Notes: generated by a model not told the origin, from the sequence alone. Numbered from the stretch's first letter, positions 26,320 to 34,108 are shown. The stretch is DNA of 35,052 nucleotides from Paulinella micropora (GCA_009731375.1 BJOX01000019.1:703702-738753), one strand, 5' to 3'. Translations and numbers: made by a program.

Positions 26320-28020
26320 TAATTGGAGGAGGAGGAGGAGGAGGAGGAGGAGGAGGAGGAGGNNNNNNNNNNAAGAAGAAGAAAGAAGAAGAAAGAAGAA
26401 GAAAGAAGAAGAAAGAAGAAGAAAGAAGAAGAAAGAAGAAGAAAGAAGAAGAAAGAAGAAGAAAGAAGAAGAAAGAAGAAGAAAGAAAGAAGAAGAAAGC
26501 AGAAGAAAGCAGAAGAAAGCAGAAGAAAGAAAGAAGAAGAAAGCAGAAGAAAGCAGAAGAAAGCAGAAGAAAGAAAGAAGAAAGAAGAAGAAAGAAGAAG
26601 AAAGAAGAAGAAGCAAGAAGAAAGAAGAAGAAAGAAGAAGAAGAAGAAGAAGAAGAAGAAGAAGAAGAAGAAGAAGAAGAAGAAGAAGAAGAAGAAGAAG
26701 AAGAAGAAGAAGAAGAAGAAGAAGAAGAAGGAGGAGAAGAAGAAGAAGAAGGAGGAGAAGGGGAAGANNNNNNNNNNGAAGAAGAAGAAGAAGAAGAAGA
26801 AGAAGAAGAAGAAGAAGAAGAAGAAGAAGAAGAAGAAGAAGAAGAAGAAGAAGAAGATGAAGAAGATGAAGAGGAAGAAGAGGAAGAAGGAGGAAGAAGA
26901 AGGTAGAAGAAGGTAGAAGGAAGAAGAAGGAAGAAGGAAGAAGAAGGAAGAAGAAGGAAGAAGAAGGAAGAAGGAAGAAGAAGGAAGAAGAAGGAAGAAG
27001 AAGGAAGAAGAAGGAAGAAGAAGGAAGAAGAAGGAAGAAGNNNNNNNNNNNNNNNNNNNNNNNNNNNNNNNNNNNNNNNNNNNNNNNNNNNNNNNNNNNN
27101 NNNNNNNNNNNNNNNNNNNNNNNNNNNNNNNNNNNNNNNNNNNNNNNNNNNNNNNNNNNNNNNNNNNNNNNNNNNNNNNNNNNNNNNNNNNNNNNNNNNN
27201 NNNNNNNNNNNNNNNNNNNNNNNNNNNNNNNNNNNNNNNNNNNNNNNNNNNNNNNNNNNNNNNNNNNNNNNNNNNNNNNNNNNNNNNNNNNNNNNNNNNN
27301 NNNNNNNNNNNNNNNNNNNNNNNNNNNNNNNNNNNNNNNNNNNNNNNNNNNNNNNNNNNNNNNNNNNNNNNNNNNNNNNNAAGAAGAAGGAAGAAGAAGA
27401 AGAAGGAAGAAGAAGAAGAAGGAAGAAGAAGAAGGAAGAAGAAGAAGAAGGAAGAAGAAGTAGAAGGAAGAAGAAGGAAGAAGGAAGAAGGAGGAAGAAG
27501 GAGGAAGAAGGAAGAAGAAGAAGAAGAAGAAGAAGAAGAAGAAGAAGAAGAAGAAGAAGAAGAAGAAGAAGAAGAAGAAGAAGAAGAAGAAGAAGAAGAA
27601 GAAGAAAAAGAAGAAGAAAAAGAAGAAGAAAAGGAAGAAGAAAAAGGAGAAGGAGAAGAGTAAGGAGAAGAGCAAGGAGACGAGCAAGGAGAAGAGCAAG
27701 GAGAGGAGCAAGGAGAAGAGGAAGGAGAAGAGGAAGGAGAAGAGGAAGGAGAAGAGGAAGCAGAAGAGGAAAGAGAAGAGGAAGAAGAGGAAGGAGAAGA
27801 GGAAGAAGAAGAAGAAGAAGAAGAAGAAGAAGAAGAAGAAGAAGAAGAAGAAGAAGAAGAAGAAGAAGAAGAAGAAGAAGAAGAAGAAGAAGAAGAAGAA
27901 GAAGAAGAAGAGGAAGAAAAAGAGGAAGAAGAAGAGAAGAGGAAGAACAACTCAAGAGGAAGAAAAAGAAGAAGAAGAAGAAGAACAAGAAGAGGAAGAA
28001 GAAGAGAGGGAGAGAAGAGA
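26320..28020. repeat. (GAA)n/(GGA)n purine tract
   Basis: About 1.7 kb of near-pure purine on the plus strand, with higher-order blocks AAGAAGAAAG, GAAGGAAGAA, and AGCAAGGAGA (27660-27760). Gaps of N at 26363-26372, 26768-26777 and 27041-27380. Such mirror-symmetric purine tracts can form triplex DNA (known property). Its right edge abuts the last LRR exon. Confidence 0.95.
27041..27380. other. assembly gap (N)
   Basis: Run of N inside the purine tract. Confidence 0.95.
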
Positions 28021-28263
28021 AAGAGTTGCAAATTTATCTGTAATCGGAACCGAGCAATCAGGCCCACTGTAGTAAGCTATACAGGTGCATATCTCGGGAG
28101 TGAACAACTGCAAGGCTTCATAGATCTCTGGCATGACACTTCGAGCATGCTCATGCAGCCTTGCCCAGTCTTGGTTTCTGCGCAGCAACTTACTAATCAC
28201 CTGTTCCCCTGCGTCACCTATGTTGTTGTTCGAGAGCTCCAGGCTAGTCAACATGTTATTGAC
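27952..28263 (-). CDS. LRR protein, minus-strand terminal exon (exon a)
   Basis: Begins after GTGCAG on the minus strand and opens with VNNMLTSLELSNNNIGDAGE, a clear ribonuclease-inhibitor-type LRR (L..L.L..N.IGDAG pattern). After one repeat it continues into a non-LRR C-terminal segment (LLRRNQDWARLHEHARSVMP, then YEALQLFTPEICTCIAYY). The frame stays open into the GAA/TTC tract and stops at 27952-27954, so the last ~20 codons are Ser-rich low complexity and the real end may be earlier. LRRs of this class bind protein partners; substrate and location are unknown. Preceding exon on this strand would be c (28434-28517), phase 0. Confidence 0.65.
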   Translation of the reverse strand, partial: VNNMLTSLELSNNNIGDAGEQVISKLLRRNQDWARLHEHARSVMPEIYEALQLFTPEICTCIAYYSGPDCSVPITDKFATLSLLSLSSSSSSCSSSSSSFSSS

Positions 28264-28345
28264 CTGCACGTGACGACGACACATGCAATGCCATGCAACC
28301 GGGCCCTCGGTAACATTTCTAAAGTGACTTTTTGTGTATGTAAAG
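28264..28345. other. 82 bp spacer between head-to-head exons a and b
   Basis: Starts CTGCAC (minus 3' splice site) and ends GTAAAG (plus 3' splice site). Shares ACATTTCTA and TTTTTGTG-type segments in the same order with the 81 bp spacer 28518-28598, supporting duplication of the whole a-b module. Confidence 0.55.
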
Positions 28346-28429
28346 GCGAATGCAACTCTGCTGGAGCTTGAATTAAGTGGCAATAAAATTGGTTCAAACA
28401 GAGCAAAACAAGTAGCGGATGTTTTGAAG
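28346..28429 (+). CDS. LRR exon, plus strand (exon b)
   Basis: 84 nt, 28 codons, exactly one LRR: ANATLLELELSGNKIGSNRA then KQVADVLK. Proposed 3' splice site TGTAAAG|GCG, 5' splice site AAG|GTACCT. Frame is open through the exon. The first exon seen on this strand, with no start codon or signal sequence upstream, so it is internal or a fragment. It ends only four bases (GTAC) from the end of the opposite-strand exon c. The 82 bp upstream spacer separates it from minus exon a, and that spacer resembles the one between c and d. Confidence 0.6.
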
Positions 28430-28433
28430 GTAC
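28430..28433. promoter_or_regulatory. GTAC: shared 5' splice site of exons b (+) and c (-)
   Basis: The sequence AAG-GTAC-CTG is read AAG|GTACCT on plus and CAG|GTACCT on minus. The four-base palindrome is the donor for both strands. Inferred from frames and lengths, not from transcripts. Confidence 0.5.
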
Positions 28434-28517
28434 CTGCAAAGCCGCTCCTATCGCTTTTGCTCCATCATGTCCGATTAGGTTGGATGCAAGAACGATGTTG
28501 ATCACGGTTTTGTTTAC
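28434..28517 (-). CDS. LRR exon, minus strand (exon c)
   Basis: 84 nt, one LRR: VNKTVINIVLASNLIGHDGA then KAIGAALQ. Bounded on the minus strand by GTGCAG|GTA and CAG|GTACCT. Starts with the VNK motif used at most repeat starts in this locus. Splices in phase 0 to exon a (VNNMLTS), which continues the LRR pattern perfectly, and would follow the broken exon e. Confidence 0.65.
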
Positions 28518-28598
28518 CTGCACAATCCAATCAGAACGTGACAATTTTACCGCTGGAGATAGCATTTCTAGCAACTTGTATTTGTGATGTCACTGCAG
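28518..28598. other. 81 bp spacer between head-to-head exons c and d
   Basis: Starts CTGCAC and ends CACTGCAG, so both ends read as AG acceptors on their own strand. Counterpart of 28264-28345, one base shorter. Confidence 0.55.
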
Positions 28599-28679
28599 GC
28601 GAACAAGGTTCTGCAGACGCTAGGGAGAGGTGACAACATTGGAAATGAAGGTGCACCAGCGTTTGCAGACGTACTTGAG
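28599..28679 (+). CDS. LRR exon, plus strand (exon d)
   Basis: 81 nt, 27 codons: ANKVLQTLGRGDNIGNEGAP then AFADVLE. One codon shorter than the 84 nt standard, and the usual L.L motif before the N.IG signature is weakened (LGRGDN), so this repeat may be decaying. Acceptor CACTGCAG|GCG is good; donor GAG|GTACCT matches exon b. Sits tail to tail with minus exon e, again with only GTAC between. Confidence 0.55.
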
Positions 28680-28683
28680 GTAC

Positions 28684-28744
28684 CTGCAGGGCATTTGCGA
28701 TTGCTATCGCGCCTGCGTCACCGATCTTTCAGGCTGGTATTCAT
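28684..28744 (-). pseudogene. broken LRR exon, minus strand (exon e)
   Basis: The repeat start (MNTSLK) and end (IGDAGAIAIANALQ) are both recognisable but in different frames. The exon is 61 nt, so 23 nt are missing from the middle relative to 84 nt, causing a frameshift. Splice contexts remain (TATTAG|ATG and CAG|GTACCT). If the minus-strand gene is functional this exon must be skipped; skipping from f to c keeps phase 0. Confidence 0.6.
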
Positions 28745-29210
<466 letters not shown>

Positions 29211-29220
29211 NNNNNNNNNN

Positions 29221-29365
29221 AGACAGACAGACCGGCAGACAGTGAGTGAGAGTGAGAGTGCCTCTTACAAACACAAAATGTATTTCCAGCTCGTAAATCG
29301 CGCAAGCAAGAGCAAAAGCAGTACAAATAAAGTTGTACAACATACATCAGACAATCATTACTCAC
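29221..29365. other. unique spacer after gap
   Basis: CAGA repeats then ~120 bp of unique sequence up to the minus-strand donor GTGAGT of exon f. No exon recognised. Confidence 0.55.
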
Positions 29366-29509
29366 CGTGAGTAAAGAAGCGATAACAACAGCGCTCAAGT
29401 GATTGAAGCCCCTGTGTGATAAATCCATATTTGTTGTCTTCCCGTCACGGAATGACGCGACAGGGATCCAGTCGCTTTGAATGTATATGCGCTCGATGCT
29501 CTGGTTGAC
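29366..29509 (-). CDS. LRR exon, minus strand (exon f), 48 codons
   Basis: 144 nt bounded by ATTAG|GTC and ACG|GTGAGT, the only textbook donor in the locus. Starts VNQSIERIYIQSDW, then WIPVASFRDGK and TTNMDLSHRGFNHLSAVVIA, ending SLLT. The WIPVASFRDGK..NMDLS segment parallels RIPLDSLRENK..GLDLS in plus exon g, so f and g are related non-standard LRR exons with an inserted I-P-x-x-S-x-R motif on opposite strands. Phase 0 on both sides. Confidence 0.6.
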
Positions 29510-29520
29510 CTAATGTACAG
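29510..29520. promoter_or_regulatory. CTAATGTACAG: bidirectional 3' splice site of exons f and g
   Basis: Read on plus it ends TACAG next to exon g; on minus it ends CATTAG next to exon f. Eleven bases are the only sequence between two head-to-head exons. Inferred. Confidence 0.45.
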
Positions 29521-29736
29521 GACCATCCAAGCGTTACGTCAGTGGATCTGCGAGGCAACAACTTGAGCGTGGAAAGCGGCTCGGCGTTGGCGGCAGTGGC
29601 CAAGCAAAATCCCCGCATCAAAGAGATGTGTAGGATTCCGCTTGATTCACTGCGCGAGAACAAGATGACAGGGCTAGATCTGTCTTACAAACGTCTGGGC
29701 CCCGCAGAAACGGCTATTTTGGTTGAATTCTTGAAG
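29521..29736 (+). CDS. LRR exon, plus strand (exon g), 72 codons
   Basis: 216 nt open frame: DHPSVTSVDLRGNNLSVESG, a linker KQNPRIKEMCRIPLDSLREN, then MTGLDLSYKRLGPAETAILV and EFLK. Two LRRs separated by a Cys-containing C-R-I-P-L-D-S-L-R-E-N segment. Related to minus exon f. Acceptor TACAG|GAC; donor AAG|GTCAAT, where GTCAAT is repeated as the first six bases of the next exon h. This is the strongest single coding stretch of the plus strand, free of stops and low complexity. Downstream exon h joins in phase 0. Confidence 0.65.
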
Positions 29737-29894
29737 GTCAATATGAAGTTCAGTAACACAGCAGACATGCCAATATACACACATTTTTGCATTTATTTTG
29801 CTTTCAGCCGGACTTCACACAAAATTACTATCTCCTACATGCTACCGCGGCGCGGTAGCATTCATGTATTAGTTTGTGGTGTGTCGATAAATAG
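29737..29894 (+). other. intron between exons g and h with hairpin H3
   Basis: 158 nt, GTCAAT...AAATAG. Bounded by direct repeats GTCAAT (29737-29742 and 29895-29900). Contains a perfect hairpin with 11 bp arms ATGCTACCGCG/CGCGGTAGCAT and one loop base (29839-29861), ending 33 nt before the acceptor. Confidence 0.55.
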
Positions 29895-29978
29895 GTCAAT
29901 AAAACTCTGCAAACGCTCAACATAGCTTGGAACAGAATTGGAGCACAAGGCGCAGAGCATATCGCGGAAGCGCTCAAG
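29895..29978 (+). CDS. LRR exon, plus strand (exon h)
   Basis: 84 nt, one textbook LRR: VNKTLQTLNIAWNRIGAQGA then EHIAEALK. Acceptor AAATAG|GTC. Donor AAG|GTCAGA is weak. Ends seven bases (GTCAGAC) from the end of minus exon i; GGTCAGACC is a near-perfect palindrome serving both strands. The last plus-strand exon I can see; the frame then reaches a stop quickly, so either this is the array's end or the gene continues beyond what I can recognise. Confidence 0.65.
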
Positions 29979-29985
29979 GTCAGAC

Positions 29986-30069
29986 CTCTAAGGCCCTGCC
30001 GATAGCAATAGCTCCAGCATCACCAATACGGTTGCCCCAGAGCGAGATTTCAGTGAGGCTCGCATTGAC
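29986..30069 (-). CDS. LRR exon, minus strand (exon i)
   Basis: 84 nt, one textbook LRR: VNASLTEISLWGNRIGDAGA then IAIGRALE. Acceptor GTGCAG|GTC, donor GAG|GTCTGA. Best match to the LRR consensus in the window. Follows exon j and precedes exon f in phase 0. Hairpin H4 lies 34 nt upstream of its acceptor. Confidence 0.7.
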
Positions 30070-30283
30070 CTGCACTCAAAAACGAACAGCAATTTTTATT
30101 AGTGCTACCGCGCGGGTAGCATTAAAATGATGCATATCATTGTGAATATGTTGGTATGTTGTGTATGAATAGTACCTATTAGCACATAAAAATGTGTATG
30201 TATAATATGTATATTGCATGTGAATATGCATGCTTGTTGTTAGACGCTTTGGGTAGGTGGGTGGTGTGTGTGCGTGTGTGTGA

Positions 30284-30318
<35 letters not shown>

Positions 30319-30451
30319 GGAGGGAGAGCGAGAAGAGGGAGGGAGAGCGAGAAGAGAAACGGAGGAGAGAAAGAGAGCCCCCCCCCCCTCTCTCTCTCTC
30401 TCTCCTCTGTTAGCTTCTTGTCTCTAGATATACATATATATATATATATAT

Positions 30452-30486
<35 letters not shown>

Positions 30487-30489
30487 GTT
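30070..30489. other. minus-strand intron part with hairpin H4, GA/CT tract, (TTTA)n
   Basis: Hairpin GCTACC-GCGCG-GGTAGC at 30104-30120. Then AT-rich unique sequence, TG and GA repeats with a C8-CT tract (30270-30407), TA repeats and (TTTA)n (30450-30485). No exon recognised. Confidence 0.7.
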
Positions 30490-30718
30490 ACAACGGACGG
30501 TAATATTTATGAAATGTTGGTGTTTGGTACAGGAGGAGATCTTACAGGTGAATTATATATTATATACATATATATATTTAATATGTATATATATGTATAT
30601 ATATAATATGTATATATATATATATACATATACATATGTATATATATATATATTCACCTGTAAGATCTCCTACTCCTGTACCAAACGCCAACATTTCATA
30701 AATATTACCGTCCGTTGT
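30490..30718. repeat. fold-back element with near-identical 64/67 bp arms
   Basis: 30490-30553 is the reverse complement of 30652-30718 except for one substitution and a 3 bp insertion. The ~98 bp loop is TA-rich and itself palindromic. Each arm reads TTDGNIYEMLVFGTG then GDLTGE (right arm on minus: MLAFGTGVGDL), and the indel is in frame. It may be an inverted exon duplication or a MITE. Confidence 0.75.
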
Positions 30719-30785
30719 CTCATGATAGCTGCTTTAGTCCTGACCTGAAGGACTAATGTAAAGATGTATGTATAGTCGGTGTGAC

Positions 30786-30869
30786 CTGCAGTCCCTTGGC
30801 GACTGCAGAGGCACCAGCAACTCCCAGACTTTCGTTTGACAAATCGAGGACCTTGCCTTCATACTTGGC
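30786..30869 (-). CDS. LRR exon, minus strand (exon j, most upstream seen)
   Basis: 84 nt between TTTGAAG|GCC and CAG|GTCACA: AKYEGKVLDLSNESLGVAGA then SAVAKGLQ. Fits the LRR pattern (VLDLSN.SLG.AGA.AVAKGL). The minus frame stays open further upstream, so the 5' boundary could lie beyond 30869. Joins exon i in phase 0 (LQ|VNASL), which restores the repeat exactly. No start codon or signal peptide identified; upstream exons probably lie beyond or in unrecognised sequence. Confidence 0.6.
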
Positions 30870-31390
30870 CTTCAAAGCAGATACACATGCGCAACACCAT
30901 TCCACAATGCAAACTCTTAGTACTAGAAGTAGTGAAAGAAAGGAGCTTAAAGCGAAAAAGTTTCAAAGAAAAAAGAAGGCACAAGGCAATACAAAGAAAA
31001 AAACAAAAAGAAAGTTAACAGACCACATACTCAGTGAGGACATGGTGTTTGTCCTCACGCAAAGCTGCCAAAGCCACTCCTCGTTTACGACCCAACCAAA
31101 AAACCCGAGCACAATCTCCTCAAACGGTGTACGTTTTTTTTGGGTAGTCACTGAGGCCCATAAATCCGAGACTTCTTAATTGGAAATTTCTTCATCAGTC
31201 CCAAATAAATTAATTCTTACTGTGTTACAAAAATGGACATGCAGACAGGCACGGTGCCTGGAACCCAGCGCTTGAACAAAGGTCACAAGTAAAACATGTC
31301 GATTCTCGAATTTCTTCCTCGATTGGCATTTTTCGAAATTGAAATCGTTCGAAAATACTTTTCAAGGAGTTGTGATATGATTCTTCCGTT
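30870..31390. other. unique sequence, no supported gene
   Basis: About 520 bp of A-rich ordinary DNA. A Lys-rich plus frame (about 30781-31179) overlaps exon j antisense and has no recognisable domain. I see nothing else. Confidence 0.5.
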
Positions 31391-31530
31391 GCACACGTCT
31401 ATCTGTCTATCTGTCTATCTGTCTGTCTGTCTGTCATTCTGTCTGTCTGTCCATCTGTCTGTCTGTCTGTCGTCCGTCCGTCTGTCTATCCGTCCGTCCG
31501 TCTGCTGTCTGTCTGTCTGTCATGATTACT
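31391..31530. repeat. (TCTG)n with TCCG and CTAT variants
   Basis: Tetranucleotide array inside otherwise unique flanks. Confidence 0.9.
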
Positions 31531-31573
31531 GTCATACAGGCACTCAGACATCCAGATAAGTTATAAGTACTGT

Positions 31574-32062
31574 CATTGTATTGTATTGTATTGTATTGTA
31601 TTGTATTGTATGACTTGCCTTGTTGTCTTGCCTTGTTGCCTTGTCTTGTCTTGTCTTGTCTTGTCTTGTATTGTATTGTATTGTATTGTACTGTACTGTA
31701 TTGTATTGTACTGTATTGTATTTGTATTGTATTGTATTGTATTGTATTGTATTGTATTGTATTGTTTGTATTGCATTGCATTGTATTGCATTGTATTGTA
31801 TTGTATTATATTGTATGATCGTATGTTTTCTTGGCTTGTCTTGGCTTGTCTTGGATTGGATTATATTGGATTGGATTGGATTGGATTGGATTGGATTGGA
31901 TTGGATCGGATCGGATTGGATTGGATCGGATTGGATTGGATCGGATTCAATTGATTTACATTGCTTTAGATTGCTTTACATTGCCTTGTGTTGTGTTGCG
32001 TTGTGTTGTGTTGTGTTGTGTGTCGTGTTGTGTTGTGTTGTGTTGTATTGTGTTGTATTTCT
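31574..32062. repeat. pentanucleotide TTGNN array
   Basis: Nearly 490 bp in a 5 bp register: TTGTA, TTGCC/TTGTC, TTGTA again, then TTGGA (31850-31950) and TTGTG (31986-32060). Five-base units leave all three frames open in places, giving Val-Leu-Tyr-Cys-Ile artefacts. Confidence 0.9.
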
Positions 32063-32067
32063 AGTAC

Positions 32068-32142
32068 TGTTATCATCATCATCATCATCATTATTATTAC
32101 TATTACTATTATTATTATTATTATTACTATTATTATTATTAC

Positions 32143-32184
<42 letters not shown>
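32068..32184. repeat. (ATC)n/(ATT)n
   Basis: ATC then ATT repeats with ACT variants, followed by a G-rich stretch, a 14 N gap (32226-32239) and a C-rich stretch. The G-gap-C arrangement may be an assembly artefact. Confidence 0.9.
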
Positions 32185-32293
32185 CCCTGAAAGGTGTTGG
32201 TGAAGGGGGTGGGGGGTTTGGGGGGNNNNNNNNNNNNNNCCCCCCCCCCCCCCCCCCCCAACCCCCCGCATTTTCACACCCCTGTCGGAATAA

Positions 32294-33033
32294 ATCATGG
32301 TTTGTCGGAACGAGAGGAGTTGGTAGCTCATATTTGCAGGGTGGGCAGCCCCAGACTCGATCTTGATGCTGATATGATTTTTTTGGAAATCACGCAAATA
32401 TTTGCGTTAGGGCAGTATCCTGAATGCCAAATTTCCGTGTTTTTTTTCGCACCCCAATCGGAATAAATCATGGTTTGTGTGAACCAGGAGGAGTTGGGAG
32501 CTCATATTGACAGGCTTTTGTTTTTATTAATTTGGATTATTTTTGTTTTGGTTGTTGATTTTTATTTTATTTTATTATTGTTCTTGTTTGATATTTATTA
32601 TTCTAATTTTTTGTTTGTGTTTTGTCGTTATTTATTATTTATTATTTGTTTGATTTGTTGTTTTATATCTTTGTTGTCTGTTTGTTTATTTATTTGCTTG
32701 TTTTGGGTGCTTTTTTTTGGGGTTTTGTTCTTTATTGTTTGTGGCTAGCCCCAGACTCGATCTTGATGCTGATATAATTTCTTTGGAATTCACGCAAATA
32801 TTTGCGTTAGGGGAGTGTCCTGAATGCCAAATTTCCTTGTTTTTTTGGCCTTTTTTGCACCCCCCATCGGATCAAATCATGGTTTGTGTGAACCAGGAGG
32901 AGTTGGGAGCTCATATTGGCAGGGTGGTTAGCAGCAGACTCGATCTTGATGCTGGTATAGCTTTTTTGGAATTCACGCAAATATTTGCGTTAGGGAGTGT
33001 CCTGAATGCCAAATTTCCTTGTTTTTTGGCAGT
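32294..33033 (+). repeat. three tandem ~175 bp units, one with a T-rich insertion
   Basis: Unit starts ATCATGGTTTGT and contains GGAGTTGG(G/T)AGCTCATATT, CCCAGACTCGATCTTGATGC, and the 16 bp palindrome ACGCAAATATTTGCGT. Units begin at 32294, 32467 and 32876. The second is split by ~226 bp of T/G-rich, C-poor sequence (about 32515-32740). Palindromes at 32392-32407, 32792-32807 and 32975-32990. Confidence 0.85.
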
Positions 33034-33387
33034 ACTTGCCGGTGCCTCCGGCAATTGAACGTACCCTGTCGACGGGGCAGGGGGTCCGGGGGGCCCTCCC
33101 CCCGGGAACCCCAGCCCTGTGATTGTACGTACCCGTTCTGGTCACGGGTGGCACCCACACCTGAAAATTGAGGTATTTTTGCCACCAGGCGCCCTTTGCG
33201 GCACCTCCGGCAATTCAACGTACCCTGTCGAAGGGAAAGGAGGAGCCCTGCGATTGTACGTACCCGTTCTGGTCGCGGGTGGCACCCACACCTGAAAATT
33301 AGGTATTTTTGCCACCAGCGCCCTTTGCGGCACCTCCGGCAGTTCAACGTACCCTGTCGAAGGGAAAGGGGGCGGGGGGGGGGGGGG
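33034..33387 (+). repeat. three tandem GC-rich units (~129-159 bp)
   Basis: TCCGGCAATT(C/G)AACGTACCCT followed by GTCGA(A/C)GGG, then GATTGTACGTACCCGTTCTG and GGTGGCACCCACACCTGAAA. Units start at about 33041, 33200 and 33329; the first has a ~30 bp G/C-rich insertion. The last runs into poly-G and a gap. Confidence 0.85.
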
Positions 33388-34108
33388 NNNNNNNNNNNNN
33401 NNNNNNNNNNNNNNNNNNNNNNNNNNNNNNNNNNNNNNNNNNNNNNNNNNNNNNNNNNNNNNNNNNNNNNNNNNNNNNNNNNNNNNNNNNNNNNNNNNNN
33501 NNNNNNNNNNNNNNNNNNNNNNNNNNNNNNNNNNNNNNNNNNNNNNNNNNNNNNNNNNNNNNNNNNNNNNNNNNNNNNNNNNNNNNNNNNNNNNNNNNNN
33601 NNNNNNNNNNNNNNNNNNNNNNNNNNNNNNNNNNNNNNNNNNNNNNNNNNNNNNNNNNNNNNNNNNNNNNNNNNNNNNNNNNNNNNNNNNNNNNNNNNNN
33701 NNNNNNNNNNNNNNNNNNNNNNNNNNNNNNNNNNNNNNNNNNNNNNNNNNNNNNNNNNNNNNNNNNNNNNNNNNNNNNNNNNNNNNNNNNNNNNNNNNNN
33801 NNNNNNNNNNNNNNNNNNNNNNNNNNNNNNNNNNNNNNNNNNNNNNNNNNNNNNNNNNNNNNNNNNNNNNNNNNNNNNNNNNNNNNNNNNNNNNNNNNNN
33901 NNNNNNNNNNNNNNNNNNNNNNNNNNNNNNNNNNNNNNNNNNNNNNNNNNNNNNNNNNNNNNNNNNNNNNNNNNNNNNNNNNNNNNNNNNNNNNNNNNNN
34001 NNNNNNNNNNNNNNNNNNNNNNNNNNNNNNNNNNNNNNNNNNNNNNNNNNNNNNNNNNNNNNNNNNNNNNNNNNNNNNNNNNNNNNNNNNNNNNNNNNNN
34101 NNNNNNNN
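33388..34108. other. assembly gap (N)
   Basis: 721 N. SINE copy 3 starts at its right edge, so the tRNA-like head of that copy probably lies in the gap. Confidence 0.95.

Noticed and set aside
27952-28383. Reading the minus frame upstream of 28263 as part of exon a
   Set aside because: The frame is open to 28383 but loses the LRR pattern beyond 28263, where a GTGCAG acceptor lies exactly at the repeat start. The extra part overlaps plus exon b.
30781-31179. 132-codon plus-strand frame with Lys-rich middle
   Set aside because: Its first part is the antisense of LRR exon j, and the rest is A-rich with no recognisable feature.
32470-32748. Hydrophobic 92-codon frame that looks like several membrane segments
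   Set aside because: It lies in a T-rich insertion within tandem repeats; hydrophobicity follows from T-rich codons.
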